From contig DF237096.1 of assembly GCA_000708835.1 (NCBI GenBank), forward strand, positions 104,401-168,400: a stretch of 64,000 bases of DNA. Reading direction: 5' to 3'. Source of the DNA: Klebsormidium nitens (lineage: Eukaryota; Streptophyta; Klebsormidiophyceae; Klebsormidiales; Klebsormidiaceae). The translations under genes and the position numbers were made by a program. This document shows, piece after piece, positions 25,201 through 35,312 of the stretch (positions within the stretch are counted from its first letter, which is position 1; each line of letters starts with the position of its first letter). The notes beneath the pieces are model-generated. The model searched no databases. It was not told where the DNA came from and saw only the letters and a program-made list of their open reading frames with translations.

Positions 25201-28200
25201 CGGAGTCTGCTTGAACAAACCCCCCGTGCCTCGTGGTTGTAACGGAAAATCTCAAACCCCGGAAAAATTTTTAACTGCTGAAACCCTAAACCCTACATTC
25301 GCAACGTGCAGCTTCGGAAGGTGTGTTTGACGGACTCTCCCGGCGTTGTGGTGACTAAGGAGGAGTGGCAAAACGTGCTCAAAGACCTGGGGCTCAAGGA
25401 CATGCTAGAAGTGAGCCCTTCCCTTGTCTTTGACGAGTCCGGTTCTACGATGTTCTTCTCTATTCGTACTTACTTGTAGGACAAGGCACGGTTGCTGAGT
25501 CACGTCGTTAACCCAACATGGTTTACCCTGTATGACACCCGTCCGCCTGAAGTTAACAGATTGGTTTGTGGACCTTTCAGTCAGTACCAGCGACCGATGG
25601 TCTTGGCGTGAATCCGCGTCAGGTGAAACTTAAATTTATAGGTCAGAAGCTACGCAAATCGGTCATCGTTCCATGCTCAGTCGGCTATCAACCCACTGTT
25701 CGTACGCCAATGAATCCGTTTCAAGGCCCGATCAGCACCTTGTTTTGTCGGTGAAACAACTCTGCTGAGTCCGCCAAAACCTTTGGTCACGCGGTCCAAT
25801 GACGCGACAATTGCGCCCATTTTGGAGCCGTATGTTTAATGATCAACACTGTGGTCCACGATTCTGGATTGCAATTTGGGAAACCTAGCTCTCGAACAAC
25901 CTCTCGATGCAGCTAGGCGTGCGAATATGCGACATCACTGACCACAGTCAGTGATGAGCGGATAAGTAGTGGTAAACCGTTCCTCTTCCGCTGCAGACGC
26001 TTCTTCCCGACAACCGGAAGGACATGCGCGCGGGCATCGGGCTGACGTTCCACAAGCCGCCGCCCGTTCCCGGGTGCATTCTAGACGGCGCATTGAAGGT
26101 GAGCTTTGTTGAAAGTCTCATTCAAGTCGCCGTATTTCGAAAGGTAGCTTTATAGGAAGGGCTCGTTCAAGCACGTGTGTGAAACAGCGGTGTTTCACAC
26201 ACGAGGCTGTGAGGGAGAATTTCTTCAAGCCCCCAGTGTTGTAAGCTGAGCTTAGTACGTGGCTGTTGCTCGAATTTTCCAGTCGGAAATTAGCTCGGAA
26301 TCATGCAGCTGTCCGCGAGGATTGAAGCGGCAACGTCCTCGCTTGTTTCCAAATGACTTTTGTTGAAGGTTTCGAGCACCTTCTAAAGCTCGCATGCCGA
26401 CAGTCCTTTCTACCGACGTTCCGCTGAAACTCAGAACGCAAGGAGCGAAACTCTTGTCGAAGTCTGCGTTCAAATCAGGACCCTGATGAGTAGGCATAGG
26501 CGCTTCGTGACACGCCAATAGCAGTATGAAGACGCGTTTGGTTGAAGCAATAGTTGTGCGTGAACTTCCTACCAGCGCCCGCTGCTTTAACCAGTCTAAG
26601 CACAGCTTCCGACCCGTTGAGAGTGCGGACCTTTTCCTCCTGCAAAGACTTGCTGACATCTGAGGAGTCCCTTCGCAGGTGACGTTCAGGACCCGCCTGG
26701 ACAAGCGGCGCGAGCCAGTACGATTTCAACGCAATAAAACCGACGATAACAACAACCAAAACCACAATTGTAGCGAGAGTAATACTAGCGGTGATAATCC
26801 GGCCGTTTGGACCGGCCAGCCTTCTTGTTACAATTGTCCGCAAATTTGCTGACGTCAGGGGATCTCTTCGGCAGGTGATGTTCGGGGAAGGTCTCGACTA
26901 GCGGCGCGAGCTGGTGGAGCATCTGATGCGGTTCCTGGACACTCCGATTGATTTGGATGTGCGGAATTTTGTGTTTCTCGAGGGCTTGCTGACGTCAGGA
27001 AGACTTGCTGACGTCAAGGGGATCCCTTCCGGCAGGTGATGTTTGGGGACGGTCTCGACGAGCGGCGGGAGCTGGTGGAGCATTTGATGCGGTTCCTGGA
27101 CAACCCGGAGAGCCCTCTCGGTCGGTACCGCCAGGAGTGCCTGCTCGTCTGGGGCGAGTTCGACCGCGTGTTCCCGCTGCCGCTCGGCCAGAAACTAAAA
27201 GCGTGAGTGTTGAAATTTTAGGGGTTTGTATTATGGGGGTTTTAAGTTTCAGAAGTTGCCTGGTCCGAAACACGGCTCTTCTGACTAGTGATTTAGTTTC
27301 CGCTTGTTCCCCTTGTCGTGCTCCCAATAACCCATGCCCTTCCCGCGGCCGCTCGGGCCATGAAGTAAAAGCGTGAGTCCTGTTGTCGGTTTCAGGGGCG
27401 TTGTGTTTAGTCTTGACTAACTCTCTGCATCCCAACCGTGTGTTACCGTTCCAATTCGGGCAGATATTTAGAGTGTGAGTGGTCGCTTGTTTTCAAGGTC
27501 AAAGCTCGACCGTCTCGCTGTTTGAGCTGAGTAAGAACCGCTAGTCCTCAGAGCATGGACTCCCCACGTGCTGATAAAACCCCGCGTCTCAAGCACACAT
27601 AACGCTTCAAACCATCTCGAAGGATCTACATCCCAGAACCAGACGGAAAGACCCTCCCCCTTGAGATTCCGTCTCCACAAGACAAGCTAATTTAGCAAGT
27701 GTCATTTCCACTTTCAGCCGTCGCTCGGCCAAAACACCGTTGGTTTGACGAGCTGACGTTTAGGAGCAGCTCTTTAATGCGAATTGCGTGTCATAGAGAC
27801 ACTGAATGCTGTCCCTCGCATCAAACCGCAAGTATTTGATAGCTTTAGAAATACCTTTTAGTGGGGAATGGGTTTTTTGGATGCTTTCCTCCACAGCGCT
27901 GATTACCACTGAACTGAACCAGGGGTGCTAGCATCTAGTTCCAACAAATGAGTGGGGAAGCCAAATTCGACAAGGTGGTTTTGTCGCTAACGGCAGCGTG
28001 CATTGACTTGTTAGCCGCTCTCTGTGCCATTCTCACGAGTAGTGATCTTCTCAGGGTTTTCAATCCGGAGTGCGGTCTACACATTTTGCCACCTTTTCAA
28101 GTCCTTTCGGATTCGCGTCCTTCACGTTCTTAAGCTGCTTGATGCTGCCAATCTCCGATTTTAATGATGAAGCTTTGCCAACTTTGGTGGCTACAAAAAT

Positions 28201-28580
28201 GGACTTGGATGATTCTCCTTACCATGTTCCGTTCTTGGCACAGGTTTCTGGGCCCGAGCGCGGAACTCGTGGTCATCAAGAAAGGCGGCCATCAGCCGAG
28301 CGTCGAGATGCCAAAGGAGTACAACAAGATCGTGCTGGACTGGCTGACCGCCGAACCCAAGGTTATGACCGAAGCCACCGGCAAACCCGTGGTCGAGGCC
28401 GATGGTTACACGCGTAACCCGGGGTCATCGGATTCCGCAGCAGAGACGGGCGAGGCGATCGCAGCGGAAAAGTTGGACGGTAACCGGGGTGGATTAGCGG
28501 AGCATATGGAAACGAGTTTGGGGGAGGCGCGGGCCCCTGCGGGGGACGTGGAGCTCGCGCGTCAGACGCTGACGTCATGA
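22291..28580 (+). CDS. Alpha/beta hydrolase with long C-terminal tail
   Basis: Eight exons join in phase: 22291-22351, 22813-22876, 23275-23455, 24435-24647, 25312-25410, 25997-26098, 27036-27202 and 28244-28580 (1224 nt, 407 residues). The fold is clear: VVLLHAFGPG forms the oxyanion-hole region, VFIPDLPFFGES is the next strand, GISYGG carries the nucleophile serine (about 157), LLVWGEFDRVFPL the acid Asp (about 283) and KKGGHQP the catalytic His (about 312). It resembles the plant soluble alpha/beta hydrolases with PDL(V/P)FFG, whose substrates are mostly unknown. The catalytic domain ends near VLDWL. About 75 further Ala/Glu/Gly-rich residues form a tail not typical of the family. Exon 1 is the least certain. 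Introns 3, 6 and 7 contain decayed copies of exon edges. Confidence 0.85.
22356..22391. repeat. Tandem repeat, 2 x 18 bp, at the start of hydrolase intron 1
   Basis: Two identical copies of GTCAATCCCAGGAACTTC lie side by side immediately downstream of the proposed exon 1 donor (GGTAAGTC). Confidence 0.9.
24005..24060 (+). repeat. Ghost copy A of the hydrolase exon 4 start
   Basis: CTGCAG ends at 24016 and is followed by sequence aligning loosely with exon 4 at 24435, for example GACGCGTTTCATCCCCGGTC against GACGTGTTCATTCCCGACCT. The match is degenerate, with small gaps. Confidence 0.55.
24160..24205 (+). repeat. Ghost fragment B of hydrolase exon 4
   Basis: CCGACATACCGTTCCTCGGC matches the exon 4 stretch CCGACCTCCCGTTCTTTGGC. 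Only this inner part of the exon is recognisable; no acceptor is kept. Confidence 0.55.
24276..24360 (+). repeat. Ghost copy C of the hydrolase exon 4 start
   Basis: TTTAACAG ends at 24286 and is followed by GTCAGACATTTCTGCGGACT, aligning with the real exon start GTCAAAGATTTTTGCAAGCG at 24435. Further on, TGACGTCCCACTTTCTGAGG matches CGACCTCCCGTTCTTTGGCG. Offset about 148 bases. Confidence 0.7.
26648..26720 (+). repeat. Ghost copy 1 of the hydrolase exon 7 start
   Basis: The pre-acceptor block ACTTGCTGACATCTGAGGAG, a CTTCGCAG acceptor ending at 26678 and about 37 bases of exon-like sequence (GTGACGTTCAGG, then GACAAGCGGCGCGAG) resemble the real exon 7 and its flank at 27036. Offset to the next copy is 196 bases. 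Confidence 0.8.
26844..26985 (+). repeat. Ghost copy 2 of the hydrolase exon 7 start
   Basis: TCGGCAG ends at 26874 and is followed from 26875 by about 70 bases strongly matching exon 7 (GTGATGTTCGGGGAAGGTCT against GTGATGTTTGGGGACGGTCT). The codon aligned with the exon's GAG, right after GTCTCGAC, is TAG here, so the copy is not a usable alternative exon. Offset to the real exon is 161 bases. Confidence 0.9.
27330..27400 (+). repeat. Ghost copy of the 3' edge of hydrolase exon 7 (first)
   Basis: CCGCTCGGGCCATGAAGTAA then AAGC|GTGAGTCC copies the end of exon 7 (CCGCTCGGCCAGAAACTAAA then AGC|GTGAGTG at 27203). The donor is retained at 27373, 170 bases downstream, and the following intron bases also match. 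Confidence 0.85.
27450..27490 (+). repeat. Ghost copy of the 3' edge of hydrolase exon 7 (second)
   Basis: TTCGGGCAGATATTTAGAGT followed by GTGAGT resembles the exon end and donor again, about 102 bases after the first ghost. A further fragment with CCGTCGCTCGGCCAAAACAC lies at 27719-27738. Confidence 0.6.
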
Positions 28581-28914
28581 GGGGGCTCGGGGGCCACGTG
28601 AGACATCTGCAAATTCAATGGCTGACACGGGGGGAGTAATGACGCAAGTGCGCTAATCAGGTTCTAGATGGTGATGGGTTCACAACCCGTCGTTTAGATT
28701 ATGTTGTCAAGGGGTTGAGTCCGGTTGGTAGTCAAACAGGTCCCGAGGATCTTTTGCTAGTCCCCCCAAGACAGGCCACCCGTTATTGTCGTGTACGATG
28801 GTGTATAGAAAGAAAACACTTGCGCAGCATTGCGAAGAATCAAGGGCATTTATAATAGATAAGTATTGCAGGCTGCGAGTTTTTGCCCGGTATTACAAAC
28901 GAGTAACTTCGTTT

Positions 28915-29118
28915 AAACCTGCAAAGTTACTCAAGCCGGGAACCTCCAAGTCGGGTGCTGTCGACAAGACTTCATAATCTGCATAGATCCTGTATAGTAA
29001 GTTTCTCGGCTGCGTCAAACCTGCAAAGTTACTCAAGCCGGGAACCTCCAAGTCGGGTGCTGTCGACAAGACTTCATAATCTGCATAGATCCTGTATAGT
29101 AAGTTTCTCGGCTGCGTC
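28915..29118. repeat. Perfect tandem duplication, 2 x 102 bp
   Basis: Two copies (28915-29016 and 29017-29118) read identically throughout, starting AAACCTGCAAAGTTACTC and ending GGCTGCGTC. The lack of differences points to a recent duplication or to an assembly artefact. Confidence 0.95.
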
Positions 29119-29734
29119 AATTATATTGGATGAGGAAGTCCTTTCAAAAGCCCCGGGGGCCGGCCAATAACCAGTTCCTTCGATCCGACGGCTCGCGCTT
29201 GATCTCTATAGCTGACAATCAAAATTCTCCATGTCGATGGAGGACTGGCATGTGATGCACTTTGGCATGATGTTGCATGCTCGATACAGGCACGTACCGT
29301 CCTCACAAGAAGCATCAAGTCAAACATGATGCATGCACCAGAAAAAAGACGATGTGGGCAAATTACTAAACTCAGCATGATATCATGCATAAGTTTTGAC
29401 ACACGCCAGCTGCAAGTCCATCAGGCCCCAAACTTTGTAGTCGTAGCCGGTGGAGTCGTAATGCATCGAGTCAGCTCATGCGCGTTGATTGAACTGGCTT
29501 CCAAGTTCTTTTCAAAACTTGCAGCCGCGGCGCCTAACAGATGTGCACGCAGACATGTGGCCCAATCCATCACCGATTGCAAATTATGCGCTTGATATCG
29601 CACAACGTCGTCAGTGTGCCATCTGAGTTCACGTGTCAAGTCAATTCAACGAACGTACGGTCGAGTCAGCGGACAGCGGCCCGCAGCCCCATACTCACCC
29701 GCCAACCCTGCTGGCCCGTTCCAACGGCCCACAA

Positions 29735-29850
29735 GTCGTTCACATGCGCGGCGCACCCGAAGAATCACCCACCGTGGTACTCTGTCTGGTCGGCAGCCGG
29801 CCCCCTGCACTGCTGCTGACGTCAAAATGACGCTGCACTCTTCATCGTAG
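29735..29850. repeat. Upstream block shared by the two F-box genes, copy 1
   Basis: The block has CACATGCGCGGCGCAC at 29741-29756 and GCTGACGTCAA near 29815. The same two motifs recur at 31818-31833 and 31895, about 76-79 bases apart in both. It lies about 650-720 bases upstream of the first F-box start. Confidence 0.75.
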
Positions 29851-30464
29851 GTACTCTCGAACGAGTACGGTGCCAGGGGTGTGCTCAACAGATTGAATTC
29901 ACAACTGTAGTATCATACTAAGTATGGCCCGCTGGCTTTAATCTGGACTTGCATGGGCGCAGAAGCTGCCGCGCCGCCCCTCGCGCGAGCAGGACGGTCA
30001 CGGCCCGGGTGGGAGGCGGCCGCGGGGCGGCAGGGTTTTGGACGCGGGTCGAAGCGAAAGCGGCAGGAGCGGTAAGCACCTCACATCGTTTTTGCGCACT
30101 CTGCAAAAACCCTTGCGTGTATCATCATCCAGAAAAGCCTTTCCTGCGCTGACCGGATGATGCTGATCAGACCCTGCGCAACTGATTGTTGAACAAAGCG
30201 CTGGGGGATGGGCCGGTACAGGAGCAGCGCTTGCGACTGACGTCAGACACAGGGGTTGGGACGCCAGACAATAGTTTGCGTTCCAATCATCCATGCAGTG
30301 CCTAAGAGAAGTTGGACAAGGTGATAGGATACTCTTCTCGCTAGCTTGGACTCAAGGTCGTCACGGTGGCGATACCCAGCTTCTTTGAGGTTTTTCGGAT
30401 CAGACGAGCGTATCTTTCACTGTCAGACCATTTTGCTGGCACTTCAGTCAGAAAGCGCTCAGGA

Positions 30465-31295
30465 ATGGAAGCTCATGATCTTTTTGTTCAAAGAACGGAG
30501 CTGCCGGAGTTGGGCCAGCTGTCCTTGTCCGAGGATTGCATAAAGACTGCGTCTGTCAAAGGAGCTGTGGCTGTATTAATAACCCAGTTCAATGACATCC
30601 CAGAGGAGCTCAAAGAGAACATCCTGCAGAGAGCCTTTAGAGCTGACAACAGAACCATGGCAAAATGCAAATGCGTCTGTAAGAGCTGGTTAGATTACTG
30701 CCTGACGCTCTCCTTTAGCGCGAGCTTCCAGTCCTGCCATCACCCAAGGGATTCCGTTAGAACCGCAGAGGAGGAAATCAAGGAAGGCATGTTTCATGCG
30801 GGGCACGAGCATATGCACGCAATCATCCGACTTGAAGCTTCTGACGCTTTCTTGGTTATCCGGACGAAAGGACGCAAGCATCGGGGAGGCTTTTCCATTC
30901 ACTTCACGGACGGAGAAGGAAGGCCTTGCTCCTGGTTTCGGTGCCTGAGCAATCGACAAAGTATGCCGTCTTTAGAAGGTTTGGTTGTGGAGAAGACTCT
31001 CGGATCCACTCCCAAAAGCGAGCTTCTACTGGAGGCTCGCGGCATCGAGGTGAAGTTTCAGACAACTGGAAGGAAACACCAAGGAGATGTGATCCTGATC
31101 ATTGGTGAACATTCGAAAGACTGGTGGGAGGACGACGGCCCATGCCCCGTTTGCACAGAGCACGGTAGCCACGTATGGGTTCTTGACCAGTTCGAAGAAA
31201 ACGATCTGCGGATGGATTCGATCATAGAGAGCAGGTTTTACTCTCGCCCGGTATATCATTTTTATGATTTGAAGCTAAAATGTTGGTTAAACTGA
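30465..31295 (+). CDS. F-box protein, copy 1 of a tandem pair
   Basis: An intronless frame of 276 residues starts at ATG 30465, in frame and just upstream of the LGQLSLS segment it shares with its neighbour. An F-box lies at about residues 44-80: FNDIPEELKENILQRAF then KCKCVCKSWLDYC. F-boxes bind SKP1 and put the protein in an SCF ubiquitin ligase that recruits a substrate through the C-terminal part. That part has no recognised repeat (no kelch or LRR). It contains GRKHRGGFSIHF, GRPCSW, IEVKFQTTGRKHQGDV and a C-x2-C pair in PCPVC. All of these are shared with the gene at 33034, so this is a tandem paralogue. The substrate is unknown. Confidence 0.8.
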   Translation: MEAHDLFVQRTELPELGQLSLSEDCIKTASVKGAVAVLITQFNDIPEELKENILQRAFRADNRTMAKCKCVCKSWLDYCLTLSFSASFQSCHHPRDSVRTAEEEIKEGMFHAGHEHMHAIIRLEASDAFLVIRTKGRKHRGGFSIHFTDGEGRPCSWFRCLSNRQSMPSLEGLVVEKTLGSTPKSELLLEARGIEVKFQTTGRKHQGDVILIIGEHSKDWWEDDGPCPVCTEHGSHVWVLDQFEENDLRMDSIIESRFYSRPVYHFYDLKLKCWLN

Positions 31296-33033
31296 GCCAA
31301 CTAGATTTTCTTCGCATCGTTTCGACGTTCTGGGTGCTTGACAATGATCCAAATAGATGTTCGATTCCTGAGGAATGAGGAGAACATGATTATTTCCAAG
31401 ATCGATGCATTGTGCGTTCTTGCAATCGACGTATAAATGATCGAAGCAACGGTTTAAGCGCACACTTCAGAAGTGGCACTCACTTCTAAGTAGGTTTTTG
31501 GCTCTTCTGATTGTCAGGAATAATGAGACCGATAAAGCTAGTACAGGTTATTACGCAGTGCACTGCAGCTGCTAACTGATAGGACCGTCAAGTTAGTACT
31601 AATAGTCCGGGCATTCGATCGACCATGTTATTTTGGGCATACACGTATGCTTCAGTTCTCGTTGGTTCCTCCGGTTCTGGTCGGATCCCAAGTGCTTAGA
31701 CGTATTGTATTACACCGATCAAACGCCTGCAATATGAACAGATAATCTTTAAACATCCGCAGTGGCCCATTCTCTTCGGCCGCCCACCTGTCCAGTTGGC
31801 CCTGGCCATTACTTGTGCACATGCGCGGCGCACGCAAGGACTACCCAACCCACCCCGGTGGGCTGCCGGCCCTCGCTTTGCGACCCTACTCGAAGCTGAC
31901 GTCAACATGACTCGGCACCCTTCAAGCGACGTATTCTAGCTTGAACGGGGTCGCATGTGCTGAACGTATGATACGGACTAAAATAGTTCGCCCTGGGCTA
32001 GGATGAGGGGATTCAGCGTAAGCAGCGGGGGCCATACGAGCAGATTTCGAAAGGGGCTCCGGGTTCCGTCTGCTTCGCGTTCAACCAATAAGGGCAGCGA
32101 TCACGTCAAATATATCTCCCGTGCGCAGCCATTGTCGGAGGATCGTTGTCGCTCAGACTCATGCGGCTCATCAAAGTACGAGGAGCAAAGGATGGCAAAC
32201 CATGAAGCTCATCGTGAGAGAGAGCCGACCTGAGGCCGGCAGCTGATCACTTTTCCCTTCGTTGATCGACACAGGAAAGGCGCCGGAGATGGGTTCAGGT
32301 GGAAGCGCTAGTGACCCGCAAACAAGGTGTTGAGTCCAAATAAAACCGGCGTTCGAGCGTGCTGTCAAACGGAGGTTGAGACAAGCAGTTTTCCGAGCTT
32401 GGAAACCGCGCCGTGGTGAGTCCTGAGTGCGTTGCATCCGGCGGCGCGGCTTGATCACGCGCGCGGCTGGGCCGGCGGGCGACAGGGTTTCGGACAACTT
32501 ACTGGATCGGATCAGGGTCAACCGGACGAAGAAGCGCAGCGGTGCCCGAATACCCTACGTAGGAGGGTTTTCGTTGACCCGATTTCGAGCGGCGGGAAGC
32601 CGACGCAGTCTCTGCCAACAATGCGATTCCTCAAGTAGGCTGATCTGCTGACATGCAAAATGAGAGAGGTCGACCGTGAGGCGCAGGCGTTATGAGGCTG
32701 CTTGCGCAAACCTTTGCTTACATGCATGAGATAAGCGGCCACAGAGGAGTAACTTGCACTAGAGTGCCGTAGATGGGTATGGGTGGAGAAGTGGAAGCGC
32801 TCAGTCCTTACAGCAACACGTGTGGAGCCAGGAAGGAACTTCTGGCTTTCCAGCCGAATCGGGGACCTTAGAAGGCTTTCTTCTGGTTAGCTTGGCCCCA
32901 GCGTCGTTGCTGCAGCTGTAATTTGACTGCGGGTTTGTCTAAGCCCAAGGAGCAGGTCTTTCGATGCTCTCCTCCTTGGTATTAAGTCGCGAAGGAGTCG
33001 AAAGTATTTGATGCGGATGTTTTTGTTCGAAGC
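31296..33033. other. Intergenic region between the two F-box genes
   Basis: No gene supported. It holds the second copy of the shared upstream block (about 31812-31925) and a GC-rich patch near 32430-32600 containing only short frames. It should include the promoter of the second F-box gene. Confidence 0.5.
31812..31925. repeat. Upstream block shared by the two F-box genes, copy 2
   Basis: It contains CACATGCGCGGCGCAC (31818-31833) and GCTGACGTCAACATGAC (from 31895), matching copy 1 with partial similarity between. It probably duplicated together with the gene. Confidence 0.75.
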
Positions 33034-33798
33034 ATGGCGCTGAAGTTGGAGTTGGGTCAGCTCTCCCTATCCGGATATCGTTCTAGAGATGCCGCTGTCA
33101 AAGCTGATGTGGCTGTGACTCAATTCAGCGACATCCCAAAGGAGCTGCAAGAGAACATCCTACAGAGAGCTTTCAGACTAGACAACAGAACCCTGGCAAA
33201 ATGTAAGCGCGTCTGCAAGAGCTGGCTGGATTACTGCCTGACGCTCACCTTTAGCGGTAGCTTCCGTTCGTGCCACCACCCCAGGGATCCTCAAGCTGAC
33301 GCAAAGGAGGACGCCTTCTATGCGGGTTACGAGCACCTCCATACTATTGTCCGCCTTCAAACTTCGGATGTCTTCTTGGTTGTTCGCACGCGGGGGCGCA
33401 AGCATCGCGGAGGCTTTTCCATCCACTTCAAAGACAGAGAAGGAAGGCCCTGCTCCTGGACTCACTGGCTCAGCAACCGTTCCAAGTCCGTTTCCTCAGC
33501 AGACTTGGCTGCGAGTATGTCTCTTCCAGAGAGTACTAAGACCGAGCTTTCGTTCGAGGCTTGCGGGATTGAGGTGAACTTTCAGACGATTGGCAAGAAA
33601 CATCAGGGGCTTGTCGAATTGATCAATGGGGGATTTCTACCAGATTTGGTGGAGGAAAAGCGTCCATGCGCGGTCTGTGCGCGCGCAGACCGCGGCTGCT
33701 TCCCGTGGGTGCTCGACCAATTCCAGGACAACATCTTGGAGATGGACACGGTTGTGGAATATGCGTATTTCCCTCCGAGAAACTGCTGGCACAAATGA
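33034..33798 (+). CDS. F-box protein, copy 2 of a tandem pair
   Basis: An intronless frame of 254 residues starts at ATG 33034. An F-box spans about residues 31-68 (FSDIPKELQENILQRAF, KCKRVCKSWLDYC). The rest parallels the upstream gene at 30465: CHHPRD, GRKHRGGFSIHF, GRPCSW, IEVNFQTIGKKHQG, PCAVCARADRGC and VLDQFQDN. It lacks about 20 N-terminal residues of copy 1 and the final 10 or so differ. The expected role is a substrate receptor in an SCF ubiquitin ligase. Both copies are open and the conserved residues are kept, so both are probably functional. Confidence 0.8.
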   Translation: MALKLELGQLSLSGYRSRDAAVKADVAVTQFSDIPKELQENILQRAFRLDNRTLAKCKRVCKSWLDYCLTLTFSGSFRSCHHPRDPQADAKEDAFYAGYEHLHTIVRLQTSDVFLVVRTRGRKHRGGFSIHFKDREGRPCSWTHWLSNRSKSVSSADLAASMSLPESTKTELSFEACGIEVNFQTIGKKHQGLVELINGGFLPDLVEEKRPCAVCARADRGCFPWVLDQFQDNILEMDTVVEYAYFPPRNCWHK

Positions 33799-35312
33799 AA
33801 TCTGCAAAGAATATATTGATTCACCACCTTCTTGCCGGGAAGCACGCTCAGCTTCGCTTCAAGGAGGTGTGGATGTTCCCGGTCTGTCGGCAAGTGAGAG
33901 CGAGAATGTATACTTAGGCTGCAGGCTCTGACCGAGAGAAAAAAGTTGCCAGAACAAACAACTCAGACGGAGCGGTGTTTAGCTAACCAGGCTATTGTGG
34001 ACTTCTGCTAAATTGTGTTTCTTTTATGTGTTCCCTAAAGGGTTTCTGAGACCAGGAACACGACGTTGGGCCTTATTCGTGCTCATGCATCCCTTATCGA
34101 AAATTGGACAACCGAGTACAGCTCTGTCAACGGCAGCCTGCTTGAAAAGTTGCTCCCAGAAGAGTTGCTCGTCAATTCAGAGTAGATGCTCGATATCTCA
34201 AAATACTTGACTAGCAATGCCAATCGGTGAATGAAATTTCAAAGCGATATACGGTCTATATCGAGACACAGGCGTATACTTAACCTGTGTAGCTGCCATC
34301 GCAAGCAAGCATCACGAGGTTGCAGCCCCTGCGCGCACAGGTCCATGCCAGGCTGCGGCCTCTCAAATCCGCCTGTTCGACTTGAATGTCAATTGCACAA
34401 TGTTGCGGGTTTCTGTGCTTGTCAGCGGATTGCTCGAGGGTATATGATCGAGGCGAAATCGCCTCATCCGCGTCGTTACGTAGTTAGATGAGAGAGTACT
34501 GGAAACGGCAGCTGAGCTAGTGATTGGTTGCGAGTTCGCTGAATGCTATCAAGCAATGGCTAGCGCCATGGCAGCGCGCGGCGCCAGTCGATCAACACGT
34601 GCATGTGTGCCGCGCGATCATATAGTGACTTGCCAACAGAGGGTGAACGATGGCGGTGGCTTGAAAGTTGTATTCAATTGTAGATCGACGACAATCAAAC
34701 CGGCCTGTTGACGCAATGCGATATCCTGATACTAGCAAAGCCTGCATGACGGTGCTTGGAGATATCAGGCAGCCATCCGGCCCTGCAGGCTATATAGTCT
34801 GACTCCTCCTGGTTCCCAAGGTCCTCTATGTAAGGTCACCACATGTTTGCCCTCGACCTTAAATATCAAAGTGCACACTATGAGGTCATAGTAAAAGAAT
34901 CGAAGGGCCACATGAAGCCCTGGCCGGCATTAGCTAGTCATCCAAGTCTGTACGTGCACAGTCCTCGCGACCATTGCTGGGCAGCGGCGCCATCCTTGCA
35001 TGCCCCATATTGCATGAATGTTTCTGCAGCATGCATCAAACTTGAACCACTGAACATCGGTCAAAAACGCTTTCATGATAGTATGTAAAGGAATTAGGAC
35101 GCTGGTTCACGCCTTTACAACGCCATTTGCACTCCGCCTTTGACATACACGGGTTCGTTTGTTTAAAGCAAAGCCTTTTACATCTGCGGCACTTTTTAAA
35201 TCGATGCACACTGCACGACTCAGTCTTTTCTGCTTGGTCGGCTCGACCTTATCTTACCCCGGAGGAGAACAAGGCACGCAGATTGGCCTCTTGGCACACA
35301 GCCTTCGTCTTA
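33799..35312. other. Intergenic, no gene seen
   Basis: The stretch between the second F-box gene and the 3' end of the NOL8-like gene has no protein-like frame. RY-type motifs (CATGCA) are frequent around 34990-35040. Confidence 0.5.

Larger units (their letters stand above)
28581..30464. other. Intergenic region between the hydrolase and the first F-box gene
   Basis: No supported gene. It contains a perfect 102-base tandem duplication (28915-29118) and a block around 29741-29824 that recurs upstream of the second F-box gene. Both are listed separately. Confidence 0.5.

Noticed and set aside
26252-26843. Minus-strand frames of 122-150 codons, one with a hydrophobic segment
   Set aside because: They lie inside hydrolase intron 6 and overlap the ghost exon; no recognisable product.
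15937-27035. Mutually exclusive alternative exons as an explanation for the duplicated exon parts
   Set aside because: The copies are partial, several have in-frame stops, and they lack the opposite splice site. They read as decayed fragments.
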